Below are positions 1-7,635 of a DNA stretch of 11,632 nucleotides, piece by piece. The stretch is from assembly GCA_934376945.1 (NCBI GenBank), contig CAKRPI010000071.1, forward strand, positions 1-11,632, in the 5' to 3' direction. The translations under genes and the position numbers were made by a program. The first letter of the stretch is position 1, and every line of letters starts with the position of its first letter. The notes under the pieces were generated by a model. That model made no database searches, had not been told where the DNA came from, and saw nothing but the letters and a program-made list of their open reading frames with translations. This DNA comes from an uncultured Lachnospiraceae bacterium. GTDB lineage: Bacteria > Bacillota > Clostridia > Lachnospirales > Lachnospiraceae.

Positions 1-2
1 GG

Positions 3-401
3 GAGTTAATTCATGTTATAAAAGCGGCAATACCTGCAAAAGTGCGGGCAGTTGGAGGACACCCGGCCAAAAGGACATTTCAGGCAATTCGAATAGAGGT
101 AAACAGGGAATTGGAAGTGTTGGAGAATTCGCTGGGAGATATGATCGATCTCTTGAATGACGGAGGTCGGATTTGCGTGATTACATTTCATTCTCTGGAG
201 GATCGCATCGTAAAGAACAAGTTTCGAGAATGTGAGCATCCATGTACCTGTCCAAAAGAATTTCCTGTATGTGTATGCGGAAAGAAATCAAAAGGAAAAG
301 TGATCACACGCAAACCTGTGATACCTTCACAGGAAGAGTTAGACGAAAACAGCAGAGCAAAAAGTTCGAAACTTCGTGTTTTCGAACGTGAAATACAGTA
401 G
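3..401 (+). CDS. rsmH: RsmH (MraW), 16S rRNA m4C1402 methyltransferase, 3' part only
   Basis: Only the last 132 residues are present; the start lies left of the window (family length is about 310). RsmH uses S-adenosylmethionine to N4-methylate C1402 of 16S rRNA in the cytoplasm. Visible family signatures are [20 protein letters not shown], the helix region [11 protein letters not shown], then [19 protein letters not shown], which is a hallmark of the family. A cysteine-rich stretch follows ([20 protein letters not shown]) and then the usual tail [15 protein letters not shown] with [14 protein letters not shown]. The reading frame is open from position 3; the GTG at 42 is internal, not a start. 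It is followed after 18 bases by the ftsL-like gene, as in the standard rsmH-ftsL-pbp order of Gram-positive dcw clusters. The identification is firm. Confidence 0.97.
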   Translation, partial: ELIHVIKAAIPAKVRAVGGHPAKRTFQAIRIEVNRELEVLENSLGDMIDLLNDGGRICVITFHSLEDRIVKNKFRECEHPCTCPKEFPVCVCGKKSKGKVITRKPVIPSQEELDENSRAKSSKLRVFEREIQ

Positions 402-419
402 GAAGCGGGAGAGCGGAAA

Positions 420-926
420 ATGGCAGGAACAAAAAAAAGAGGCGGTGCAATGCACGGCCGGTACCAAGAAGAAGAGTACGGAAGGATGCATGCGTACGTA
501 GACGGGACCGCAGTACGCAGACTGGATCCGGTTCCTGGAAAAGAGCAGAAGCGTCCTGCTTTGCCGGTTAGTACAGAGACGAAGCAGAACAGGGAACGTG
601 CTTTGCAGATGAGTATAGGCTATGTGTTGTTTCTAACGGCAGCGGCAGTGGTGACGGTCTTTACCTGTGTGAATTATCTGCAGCTGCAGGCGAAAGGGAC
701 AAGACTTCAGAAGCAGGTAACTGCTCTTGAAACACAGCTGGACGAAGCAAAGCTGGAAAATGATTCCAATTACAATCGGATCATGGCAGGCGTTGATATG
801 GAACAGATCAAGGATATTGCGATGAACGAGTATGGGATGACATATGCGACCGGAAGCCAGATTGTGGAATATGAACTGCAGGACAGTGATTATGTCAGAC
901 AGTATTCAGACGTACCCGAAGAGTAG
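420..926 (+). CDS. ftsL: FtsL-like bitopic cell division protein
   Basis: A 168-residue protein with a long basic, hydrophilic N-terminus (about residues 1-64), one membrane segment (about 66-86, core YVLFLTAAAVVTVFTCV) and an extracellular coiled-coil stretch (about 87-118, LQLQAKGTRLQKQVTALETQ) with a leucine-rich heptad pattern. The rest is a short tail with DMEQIKDIAMNEYGM, resembling the end of FtsL/DivIC-type proteins. FtsL pairs with DivIC and DivIB/FtsQ in the divisome and helps activate FtsW and its PBP partner. The call rests on this topology and on the position between rsmH and a class B PBP; FtsL sequences are poorly conserved. The ATG is preceded by a purine-rich GGAAGCGGGAGAG. 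The cytoplasmic N-terminus of about 64 residues is longer than in B. subtilis FtsL. The stop codon overlaps the ribosome binding site of the next gene. Confidence 0.75.
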   Translation: MAGTKKRGGAMHGRYQEEEYGRMHAYVDGTAVRRLDPVPGKEQKRPALPVSTETKQNRERALQMSIGYVLFLTAAAVVTVFTCVNYLQLQAKGTRLQKQVTALETQLDEAKLENDSNYNRIMAGVDMEQIKDIAMNEYGMTYATGSQIVEYELQDSDYVRQYSDVPEE

Positions 927-934
927 GTGGATAG

Positions 935-3208
935 TTGGCAAATACAAATAAAACAAAACGTACAAAAAAACAACGGAGATTTACAAAGACAATGCAAATA
1001 AAGCTTCTGGCTATATTTGCATTTATCTTATTATTCCTGGTTATTTTGCTGCTGCGTATTGCGTATATCAATGTACACAGCGGAAAAAAGTATGCAAAGC
1101 AGGTGCTGTCACAGGCAAATTATGACAGCAGAACACTCGCGAGCCGCCGTGGAGAAATTCAGGATACGAACGGACGGGTGATTGCATACAGTGAAAAGCA
1201 GTATAATGTAGTACTCGACTGCAGTGCTGTCAATCAGGACGAAGATTATCTGGAACCAACCGTCAGGGCATTGAATGAAGTGTTTGATCTGGACAAAAGT
1301 GAAATGAAGGACCGGATCACAGGAGAAAAGACAAAGGACAGTCAGTATCAGGTAGTGCTGAAAAATATCACTCAGGATCAAAAGGATGCATATGAGGAGT
1401 ATGTGTCAGTAGACGAGGAACGTAATCTTACAAAGGAAGAACGCCAGGAGCTTCAGAATGTGCAGGGAATCTACTTTGAAGAGGTCTTTGTCCGCAAGTA
1501 TCCGCTTGACAGTGTGGCAAGTACCGTAGTGGGATTTTCCAACAGTATCGGAGACGGAATCAGTGGAATAGAGTCTTATTATGACAGTCTGCTGAAAGGA
1601 ACAAACGGAAGAGTTTTCGGATATCTTAATGAAAATCAGGAATACCAGAAAAAAACGATTGTACCGCAGAATGGCTATACGATCAAGACAACACTTGATC
1701 TTAATATCCAGCAGGTTGTGGAAAAATATATTCGGGAATTTGATGAAGAATACGGTACAGACGAAGACAATGGAACAGCAAAACATGGAGCGAAGGATAT
1801 CGGTGTCATTGCAATGGATCCAAACAGCGGGGCGATTCTTGCGATGGCAACAAACCACAGCTATAATCTGAACGATCCGCAGAATCTGGATGACTGGTAT
1901 ACAAAGTCAGAACAGAAATCCATGAGCGATGAGGAATATGTGGAAGCGCTCAACACACTTTGGAAAAATTACTGTGTCACAGATGGTATTGAACCGGGTT
2001 CGACCTTTAAACCGATGACGATCGCGGCAGCGCTGGAGTGCGGTGCGATCACAGAAAACAGCAGTTTTTACTGTGATGGCGGAGAGCAGGTAACGGATAC
2101 TTATATTCGATGTGATGTCTGGCCGGGAGCTCACGGAGAGGAGACGCTTGGCGATGTATTGAAGAATTCCTGCAATGATGGTTTGATGCAGATCGGAGCG
2201 GCAATGGGAGTTTCAAAATACATCGAATATCAGTCCATGTTTAATTTCGGCTATCTGACCGGGATCGATCTTCCAAACGAGGCGGGCGGCTCTGTGTACA
2301 CACAGGAACGAATGAACGAGGTAGAGCTTGCAACGTGTACATTCGGACAGGGCTTTACATGTACGATGATCCAGGAAATTGCGGCTTTTTGTTCCGTAGT
2401 AAACGGAGGCAATTACTATCAGCCGCATGTAATGGAGCGGGTGCTTGATGAGAACGGAAAGGTGATCAGAAGCAACTCCGGACTTTTGTTAAAACAGACA
2501 GTTTCTGCCGGTGTTTCCGAGCTGCTTCGCGGTTATCTGGAAACGACAGTAGAAGAAGGTACCGGTAAAAAAGCACAGGTTCCCGGTTATCGGATCGGTG
2601 GAAAGACCGGTACGGCGGAGAAGATTGATTATACGACAGGAACACGTGCGGCCGGAAAATATCTGGTTTCCTTCATTGGCGCAGTACCGATTGATGATCC
2701 GCAGGTCGTTATTTACGTTGTTGTTGATGAACCGAACGTATCGGATCAGGCACACAGTACGTATGCGCAGGAAGTGTTCCGCAAAATTGCGACAGAGGTA
2801 CTTCCTTATATGAAGATTTATCCGACAGAAGCGGTAACGGATGAACTTCTGGCATCACTTGGTCTGATAAGGGAGGATCTTGGTGAAAACGCGGTACAGA
2901 TATTTGATGCGATTGATTCGAACGGAAATTATCATACAGATGCGCGGATCCAGGATGGCAAAATTGTCGATGGAGACGGTAATGTAATCGAAGGAGCATA
3001 CATCAATGAAGAAAATCATGTAATTGATGCAGTGGGAAACGACGTCTTTACGATTGAAGGTGCGGCATCAATTCTTGATTCGGAATCAAAGGCAGATAAT
3101 CCGGATATGGCGGTACCGCCAACCTCGTCCGACGATGCGGCAGATAATTCGACGGTGTGGGATGGCACCGCACTGGGAGATGACAGCTCATCGGGAAATA
3201 CGCAGTAA
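935..3208 (+). CDS. Class B penicillin-binding protein (FtsI/PBP2B type) with C-terminal repeat module
   Basis: A 757-residue septal-type D,D-transpeptidase that crosslinks peptidoglycan outside the membrane. It has a basic N-terminus, a membrane anchor at about 22-45, a PBP dimerisation (pedestal) domain starting with RGEIQDTNG (72-80) and containing GISGIESYYDSLLKGTNG, and a transpeptidase domain from about 285 to 620. The catalytic motifs are intact: STFK (356-359, nucleophile S356), SCN (412-414) and KTGT (557-560). No PASTA domain is visible. Instead residues about 661-709 form a repeat module also found in the FtsQ protein of this window, and an acidic Ser/Asp-rich tail (about 712-757) follows. 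Start: TTG at 935, with AGGTGG at 925-930 overlapping the ftsL stop; the next ATG (residue 20) lies after the basic stretch and lacks a good site. Position after ftsL matches pbpB/ftsI. It closes a transcription unit, given the terminator downstream. Confidence 0.93.
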   Translation: MANTNKTKRTKKQRRFTKTMQIKLLAIFAFILLFLVILLLRIAYINVHSGKKYAKQVLSQANYDSRTLASRRGEIQDTNGRVIAYSEKQYNVVLDCSAVNQDEDYLEPTVRALNEVFDLDKSEMKDRITGEKTKDSQYQVVLKNITQDQKDAYEEYVSVDEERNLTKEERQELQNVQGIYFEEVFVRKYPLDSVASTVVGFSNSIGDGISGIESYYDSLLKGTNGRVFGYLNENQEYQKKTIVPQNGYTIKTTLDLNIQQVVEKYIREFDEEYGTDEDNGTAKHGAKDIGVIAMDPNSGAILAMATNHSYNLNDPQNLDDWYTKSEQKSMSDEEYVEALNTLWKNYCVTDGIEPGSTFKPMTIAAALECGAITENSSFYCDGGEQVTDTYIRCDVWPGAHGEETLGDVLKNSCNDGLMQIGAAMGVSKYIEYQSMFNFGYLTGIDLPNEAGGSVYTQERMNEVELATCTFGQGFTCTMIQEIAAFCSVVNGGNYYQPHVMERVLDENGKVIRSNSGLLLKQTVSAGVSELLRGYLETTVEEGTGKKAQVPGYRIGGKTGTAEKIDYTTGTRAAGKYLVSFIGAVPIDDPQVVIYVVVDEPNVSDQAHSTYAQEVFRKIATEVLPYMKIYPTEAVTDELLASLGLIREDLGENAVQIFDAIDSNGNYHTDARIQDGKIVDGDGNVIEGAYINEENHVIDAVGNDVFTIEGAASILDSESKADNPDMAVPPTSSDDAADNSTVWDGTALGDDSSSGNTQ
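2915..3031 (+). repeat. C-terminal 39-residue module of the first PBP, shared with FtsQ
   Basis: This codes for PBP residues 661-699. It aligns without gaps to FtsQ residues 305-343 with 14 of 39 identical positions (counted by hand) and further I/V, D/N and Q/E matches. Key shared positions are DSxG at the start, G-x-[IV]-VD-x-x-GN in the middle, NE, and V-[IV]-DA at the end. Inside the module two units with a 19-residue period are visible: QDGKIVD at 673 and EENHVID at 692. The similarity is at the protein level; the DNA copies have diverged. Confidence 0.65.
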
Positions 3209-3237
3209 ATAATTATGAGTCAAACAAAAACAGACAG

Positions 3238-3270
3238 GCATCATGGGGCAGCGCTCCATGATGCTTTTTT
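3238..3270 (+). terminator. Rho-independent terminator after the first PBP gene
   Basis: GCATCATGG at 3238-3246 pairs perfectly with CCATGATGC at 3256-3264. Three more inner pairs are possible (G-T, G-C, C-G), leaving an AGC loop. Six T residues follow at 3265-3270. GACAG (3233-3237) and CTGTC (3271-3275) flank it and could extend pairing around the T-run. It lies 30 bases after the PBP stop, so the rsmH-ftsL-pbp unit probably ends here and the next PBP needs its own promoter. Confidence 0.9.
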
Positions 3271-3394
3271 CTGTCCGGTTATGAAATATCACAAGGAAGA
3301 TTTCTTTATGAACAGGGATTCTTTATGATTCTGTAAGCAGCAAAGCGGATTGTGAATCTCCGTTTGACACACGCTCTAAAATAAGAAAAAGCTA

Positions 3395-3403
3395 CATATA
3401 CTA
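3395..3403 (+). promoter_or_regulatory. Possible promoter -10 element upstream of the SpoVD-like PBP (sporulation-type)
   Basis: CATATACTA at 3395-3403 matches the SigK -10 pattern CATANNNTA and 7 of 8 positions of the SigE pattern CATACANT; TATACT (3397-3402) could also serve SigA. No convincing -35 is seen at the right distance: a TTGACA at 3364-3369 lies 27 bases upstream, too far for SigA. The element is 28 bases before the GTG start, between a strong terminator and a spoVD-like gene, so a promoter somewhere here is expected. B. subtilis spoVD is under SigE. Which sigma factor is used here is a guess. Confidence 0.35.
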
Positions 3404-3431
3404 TAGTAAGATCGGGACGAGGAGATCAGAG

Positions 3432-5162
3432 GTGGAGCGTGCAAAATCATTTCATCGAAGGAAGATTGTAGTGGTTTTTTGCGGGATGACACTGCTGCTT
3501 GTGCTTCTTGGGATTCGTCTGGCAAAGCTGATGGTGAAGGATTCAGAATATTATACATCGCTTGCGAAGGCGCTGCATGAGCGGGAACGTACGATCAAAG
3601 CACAAAGGGGAAGGATTCTGGACCGCAATGGCATTGTACTGGCGGATAATCGCACAGTCTGTACGGTTTCCGTGATTCACAGCCAGATCAAAGAGCCGGA
3701 ACGGGTAATTCAGGTACTGGCACAAGAGCTGGATTTGGAAGAAGCAACCGTACGAAAACGGGTGGAAAAAATCAGCTCAATTGAACAGATTAAAAAAAAT
3801 GTGGAAAAAGAAGTCGGGGACAGAATCAGGGGATATGGGCTTTCCGGAGTAAAGGTGGATGAAGATTACAGAAGATATTATCCGTTTGGAAGTACGGCAT
3901 CAAAGGTGCTGGGCTTTACCGGTGGAGATAATCAGGGAATTATAGGTCTGGAAGTCGCGTATGATTCAGTTTTGGAGGGAATTCCCGGACAGATTCTGAC
4001 GCTGACAGATGCGAGGGGGATAGAATTGGAAAATACCGGTGAAAGTCGCTTGGAACCAAAAGCAGGAATGGATCTGAAGATCAGTCTGGATGTCAATATA
4101 CAGAAATATGCAGAACAGGCAGCCTATAAAGTGATGGATCAGAAGCAGGCGCAGAGCGTGTCGATCATTATAATGAATCCGAAGAACGGTGAGATTTACG
4201 CGATGACAAATGTTCCGGAATTTGATCTGAATGATCCGTATAAATTACAGGGGATTTTTCTGGAAGAAGCAAAGAAAAATGATGCGGATGCACTTCAGGA
4301 AGCGTGCAACCGAATGTGGAGAAACGGCTGCCTGAATGATACGTATGAACCGGGCTCAACATTTAAAATTATTACAGCAGCTGCCGGGCTGGAGGAAGGA
4401 GTGGTTGCACTGGAGGATACGTTTTCCTGTCCCGGATTTAAAATTGTGGAGGACAGGAGGATTCGCTGTCATAAAGTTGGCGGTCATGGAACAGAAAATT
4501 TTGTGCAGGCAATACAGAACTCATGCAATCCGGTATTTATCGAGATAGGGCTGAGGCTTGGTGTGAACCGGTATTTTTCGTATTTTCGCCAGTTTGGACT
4601 GAATGAAAAAACCGGGATCGATCTGCCGGGAGAGGCTGGCACAATCATGCACCGGCAAGAGAAGGTCGGGCAGGTAGAACTGGCTACGATTTCATTTGGC
4701 CAGTCATTTCAGATTACACCATTGCAGCTGGCTGTCACTGTGAGTTCAATTATTAACGGAGGAATACGGATCACGCCGCATCTGGCACTGGAGGCCGGAG
4801 AAAGGAACGGGACACTTCGAAATGTATATACGTATCCGGAGGGAAAACGGATTCTGTCAGAGGAGACATCGGAGACGATGAGGTATCTGCTTGAACAGGT
4901 CGTGGATGGAGGCGGCGGAAAAAACGCATATATAGAAGGTTATCGGATCGGCGGAAAAACGGCAACATCAGAAACACTGCCGCGCAGTGCGAATCAGTAT
5001 ATTTCTTCCTTTATCGGTTTTGCACCGGCAGATGATCCGGAGGTGCTTGCGCTTTGCATTATCAACAGGCCGCAGGGGGTATATTATGGCGGAACAATAG
5101 CGGCACCTGTGGTAAAGGAGATTTTTTCCAATATTCTTCCATATATTGAGATGACTTTTTAA
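3432..5162 (+). CDS. Class B penicillin-binding protein, SpoVD-like, with KTA in the third motif
   Basis: A 576-residue membrane-anchored transpeptidase. It has an N-terminal anchor (about 12-32), a pedestal domain beginning with RGRILDRNG (59-67) and containing GIIGLEVAYDSVLEGIPG, and a transpeptidase domain up to the C-terminus, ending NILPYIEMTF. Motif 1 is STFK (309-312, S309 nucleophile) within YEPGSTFKIITAAAGLE; motif 2 is SCN (364-366) within QNSCNPVF. Motif 3 reads KTAT (509-512), with alanine where nearly all PBPs have glycine. No PASTA domain is present, unlike B. subtilis SpoVD. Second place after a pbpB-type gene matches spoVD, but the sequence alone does not prove a sporulation role; it may act in vegetative division. 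Start: GTG at 3432 with GGAG at 3421-3424, spacing 7. It probably has its own promoter because a terminator lies upstream. Confidence 0.92.
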   Translation: MERAKSFHRRKIVVVFCGMTLLLVLLGIRLAKLMVKDSEYYTSLAKALHERERTIKAQRGRILDRNGIVLADNRTVCTVSVIHSQIKEPERVIQVLAQELDLEEATVRKRVEKISSIEQIKKNVEKEVGDRIRGYGLSGVKVDEDYRRYYPFGSTASKVLGFTGGDNQGIIGLEVAYDSVLEGIPGQILTLTDARGIELENTGESRLEPKAGMDLKISLDVNIQKYAEQAAYKVMDQKQAQSVSIIIMNPKNGEIYAMTNVPEFDLNDPYKLQGIFLEEAKKNDADALQEACNRMWRNGCLNDTYEPGSTFKIITAAAGLEEGVVALEDTFSCPGFKIVEDRRIRCHKVGGHGTENFVQAIQNSCNPVFIEIGLRLGVNRYFSYFRQFGLNEKTGIDLPGEAGTIMHRQEKVGQVELATISFGQSFQITPLQLAVTVSSIINGGIRITPHLALEAGERNGTLRNVYTYPEGKRILSEETSETMRYLLEQVVDGGGGKNAYIEGYRIGGKTATSETLPRSANQYISSFIGFAPADDPEVLALCIINRPQGVYYGGTIAAPVVKEIFSNILPYIEMTF

Positions 5163-5181
5163 CAAAATTCTGATATTTTAC

Positions 5182-5210
5182 TGTACATCCTTTCCAAAAC
5201 GTTATAGAAT
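5182..5210 (+). promoter_or_regulatory. Candidate SigA-type promoter upstream of mraY
   Basis: TGTACA (5182-5187, 4 of 6 to TTGACA), a 17-base spacer and TAGAAT (5205-5210, 5 of 6 to TATAAT), in an AT-rich 92-base gap between the SpoVD-like PBP and mraY. No terminator hairpin is seen in the gap, so read-through from the PBP gene is also possible and this would be a secondary promoter. Confidence 0.35.
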
Positions 5211-5254
5211 TAAGAAGATACAAAATAAGAAAAGAGATGAAGAGGTGTAAGAAA

Positions 5255-6226
5255 ATGATTGATAAGAGCGTGTTGATCCCGCTGTTTCTGGCATTTGCAA
5301 TCAGCGTGGCACTCAGTCCGTTTGTTATTCCGTTTTTGCAGAAGCTGAAGGTTGGGCAGACAGAACGTGAGGAAGGAGTAAAATCACATCTGAAAAAAGC
5401 CGGAACGCCGACTATGGGGGGCCTGATCATTCTGATCAGCCTGACGGTAACATCATTATTTTTCATTGGAAGATATCCGAAGATTGTTCCGGTACTGTTT
5501 TTAATCCTTGGATTTGGCATTATTGGTTTTCTTGATGATTATCTGAAGGTGGTGCTGCGGCGTTCAGACGGACTTTATCCGAAGCAGAAAATGCTGGGAC
5601 AGATCATTGTGACGGCGGTATTTGTTGCGTATCTGTGGATCGTAGATCCATCGTGTCTTGAAATTCTGATTCCGTTTTCGGGCGGAAAGATTTTAAGCGG
5701 CCAGGCAGTTAAAATTGCATCTGCAGTCATTGCGTTTCCGGCAATCATCGGAACGGTAAACGGTGTAAACTTTACAGATGGACTGGACGGGCTTGCGACG
5801 GGAGTTACAACGATGGTTGCTGTATTTTTCACAGTAGCCTCCATCACGCTGAAAAGCGGAATTGAGCCGCTGACTGCCGCCGTAACGGGTGCGCTGCTCG
5901 GCTTTCTTCTGTTTAACGTGTATCCGGCCAAGGTATTTATGGGAGATACAGGTTCGCTTGCACTTGGCGGTTTTGTGGCCGGTGCGGCATATGCAATGAA
6001 GATGCCTGTATTTATCCTGATTGTCGGTCTTATCTACTGGGTGGAGATTCTGTCTGTCATGATCCAGGTGACCTATTTCAAAAAGACAGGAGGAAAGCGT
6101 TTCTTTAAGATGGCGCCCATCCATCATCATTTTGAACTCTGCGGATGGTCAGAAACGCGAGTGGTAACGGTATTTACAGTTGTGACAGCATTTCTTTGCG
6201 TGATCGCCCTTGTCGGCATCGGCTGA
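5255..6226 (+). CDS. mraY: MraY, phospho-MurNAc-pentapeptide transferase
   Basis: An integral membrane enzyme that moves phospho-MurNAc-pentapeptide from UDP to undecaprenyl phosphate, making lipid I. The 323 residues are rich in membrane segments (about ten, as in the family). All family signatures are present: KAGTPTMGG (48-56), FLDDYLKV (92-99; D94 and D95), NFTDGLDGLATG (172-183; D175), GDTGSLALGG (230-239; D231) and the loop MAPIHHHFELCGW (286-298). Start choice: an in-frame ATG at 5237 would add six residues but has a weak site, whereas ATG 5255 has AGAGGTG at 5241-5247 with spacing 7 and gives the usual family length (324 in B. subtilis). murE/murF, which often precede mraY, are not here. 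murD follows after 37 bases. Codon use and base composition match the neighbours. Confidence 0.97.
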   Translation: MIDKSVLIPLFLAFAISVALSPFVIPFLQKLKVGQTEREEGVKSHLKKAGTPTMGGLIILISLTVTSLFFIGRYPKIVPVLFLILGFGIIGFLDDYLKVVLRRSDGLYPKQKMLGQIIVTAVFVAYLWIVDPSCLEILIPFSGGKILSGQAVKIASAVIAFPAIIGTVNGVNFTDGLDGLATGVTTMVAVFFTVASITLKSGIEPLTAAVTGALLGFLLFNVYPAKVFMGDTGSLALGGFVAGAAYAMKMPVFILIVGLIYWVEILSVMIQVTYFKKTGGKRFFKMAPIHHHFELCGWSETRVVTVFTVVTAFLCVIALVGIG

Positions 6227-6263
6227 AATGTGGGAATTACATCATAGAAAAGAGGAGTTTTTT

Positions 6264-7619
6264 ATGGAATTTGACGGTAAGAAGGTTCTGGTGTTCGGAA
6301 CAGGAAAAAGTGGAATCGGAGCGGCAAAGCTCCTTCTTCGAAAAGGAGCCTGTGTCGTCCTGTATGACGGAAATGAAGAAATAGATGTGGAAGAGCTGAA
6401 AAATCAGTTTTCTGCAGATGCAAAGCTTGAGATTGTGCTTGGCGTGCTTCCGGAGTCAGTTATGAATTCGCTTGATCTGGTTGTGATGAGTCCGGGAGTA
6501 CCGTGTGATCTTCCGGAAGTCCTTCAGATGAAAGAAAAAAACATCCGTATCTGGGGCGAAGTGGAACTTGCCTATGAATGCGGAAACGGCGATGTACTTG
6601 CAGTGACCGGTACAAATGGAAAAACGACGACGACAAGTCTGCTTGGTGCGATCATGCAGGCATGGAAAAAGGAAGTATACATAGTCGGCAATATCGGGAA
6701 TCCTTACACAGAGGCGGCGCCTGAGATGACGGAGCAGGCGGTGACGGTTGCAGAGATCAGCAGCTTTCAGCTGGAAACGATCGAAAAATTTGCACCGAAG
6801 GTAAGTGCGATCTTAAATATCACACCAGATCATCTGAACCGCCATCATACGATGGAGGAGTATATCCGCGTCAAGGAACTGATCACGAAAAATCAGACGA
6901 TGGAAGATACGTGTGTGCTGAATTATGAGGATGAGCTTCTTCGAAAGTTTGGTGAGACTTTAAAGACGAAGGTTATTTATTTCAGCAGCCTGCATAAACT
7001 GGAAAAAGGAATGTATCTGGATGGAAAGAGTATCTGCTTTAGCGACGGGGCAGAAGTGACAGAGCTTTGCAGGACGGATGAGCTGAACCTTCCGGGACGT
7101 CATAATCATGAAAATGTGATGGCAGCGTCTGCGATGGCATTGGCGTATGGTGTGCCGGTTGATGTGATCCGCAAGGTAGTAAAGTCATTTAAGGCAGTGG
7201 AGCACCGCATAGAGTATGTTACAGAGAAAAACGGGGTAGTTTATTACAACGATTCCAAGGGTACGAATCCGGATGCTGCAATCAAAGGTATTCAGGCAAT
7301 GGATCGGCCGACGCTGCTGATCGGCGGAGGATACGATAAGGGTTCCTCCTATGAAGAATGGATTCAGGCATTTGACGGGAAAGTGAAGTATCTGGTACTG
7401 ATCGGACAGACAAAAGAAAAAATTGCCATGACAGCAAGAAGTCTTGGCTTTCACAACATCGTGTTTGCAGAGAGCCTTGAGGAGGCAGTGCGGTTTTGCG
7501 CAGATCATGCACAGAGCGGTGATGCCGTGCTCCTGTCTCCTGCCTGCGCAAGCTGGGGAATGTTCCCGAACTATGAGGTGCGCGGACGAATGTTCAAAGA
7601 ACTGGTAAACAATTTATAA
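6264..7619 (+). CDS. murD: MurD, UDP-N-acetylmuramoyl-L-alanine--D-glutamate ligase
   Basis: A cytoplasmic Mur ligase that adds D-glutamate to UDP-MurNAc-L-alanine with ATP. With the start used here it has 451 residues, the same as B. subtilis MurD. In order: an N-terminal Rossmann-like domain with VFGTGKSGIGAA (10-21) for UDP binding, the ATP-binding P-loop GTNGKTTT (116-123, K120), a central-domain motif NITPDHLNRH, HNHEN (280-284), YNDSKGTNPDA around residues 328-338 (carbamylated-lysine ligases share this region; K332), then the C-terminal domain with LLIGGGYDKG and SPACASWGMF (from 425). The open frame extends back to a TTG at 6210 inside mraY, but ATG 6264 has AGAGGAG at 6251-6257 with spacing 6 and fits the family start. 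ftsW follows after 16 bases, so the two are almost certainly cotranscribed. Confidence 0.97.
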   Translation: MEFDGKKVLVFGTGKSGIGAAKLLLRKGACVVLYDGNEEIDVEELKNQFSADAKLEIVLGVLPESVMNSLDLVVMSPGVPCDLPEVLQMKEKNIRIWGEVELAYECGNGDVLAVTGTNGKTTTTSLLGAIMQAWKKEVYIVGNIGNPYTEAAPEMTEQAVTVAEISSFQLETIEKFAPKVSAILNITPDHLNRHHTMEEYIRVKELITKNQTMEDTCVLNYEDELLRKFGETLKTKVIYFSSLHKLEKGMYLDGKSICFSDGAEVTELCRTDELNLPGRHNHENVMAASAMALAYGVPVDVIRKVVKSFKAVEHRIEYVTEKNGVVYYNDSKGTNPDAAIKGIQAMDRPTLLIGGGYDKGSSYEEWIQAFDGKVKYLVLIGQTKEKIAMTARSLGFHNIVFAESLEEAVRFCADHAQSGDAVLLSPACASWGMFPNYEVRGRMFKELVNNL

Positions 7620-7635
7620 ATGGAAGTGATTGCTT

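Noticed and set aside
213..291. Five cysteines in the RsmH tail ([19 protein letters not shown]), looking like a zinc site.
   Set aside because: This cysteine-rich stretch is common in RsmH proteins of Firmicutes, so it is a family trait and not a new feature.
1406..1858. Antisense open frame of 150 codons, and similar long antisense frames inside mraY, murA and ftsQ.
   Set aside because: They lie fully within strongly conserved genes, have no family signatures and no convincing ribosome binding sites. They are frame shadows.
3346..3362. Imperfect inverted repeat CGGATT-GTG-AATC(T)CCG as an operator.
   Set aside because: It is short, has a bulge, and no recognised regulator site matches; chance is the simpler explanation.
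3364..3369. Perfect TTGACA upstream of the SpoVD-like PBP as a SigA -35.
   Set aside because: The nearest good -10 (TATACT at 3397) is 27 bases away, and TAAAAT at 3377 is only 7 bases away. Neither spacing suits SigA.
935..5162. Tandem PBPs as a recent duplication.
   Set aside because: The two share motifs but differ widely in sequence, length and C-terminus. They correspond to the old pbpB and spoVD pair, not a recent copy.
6210..6263. TTG at 6210 as the murD start, overlapping mraY by 17 bases.
   Set aside because: It adds 18 residues before the conserved N-terminus and has no ribosome binding site; ATG 6264 has AGAGGAG and gives the standard length.
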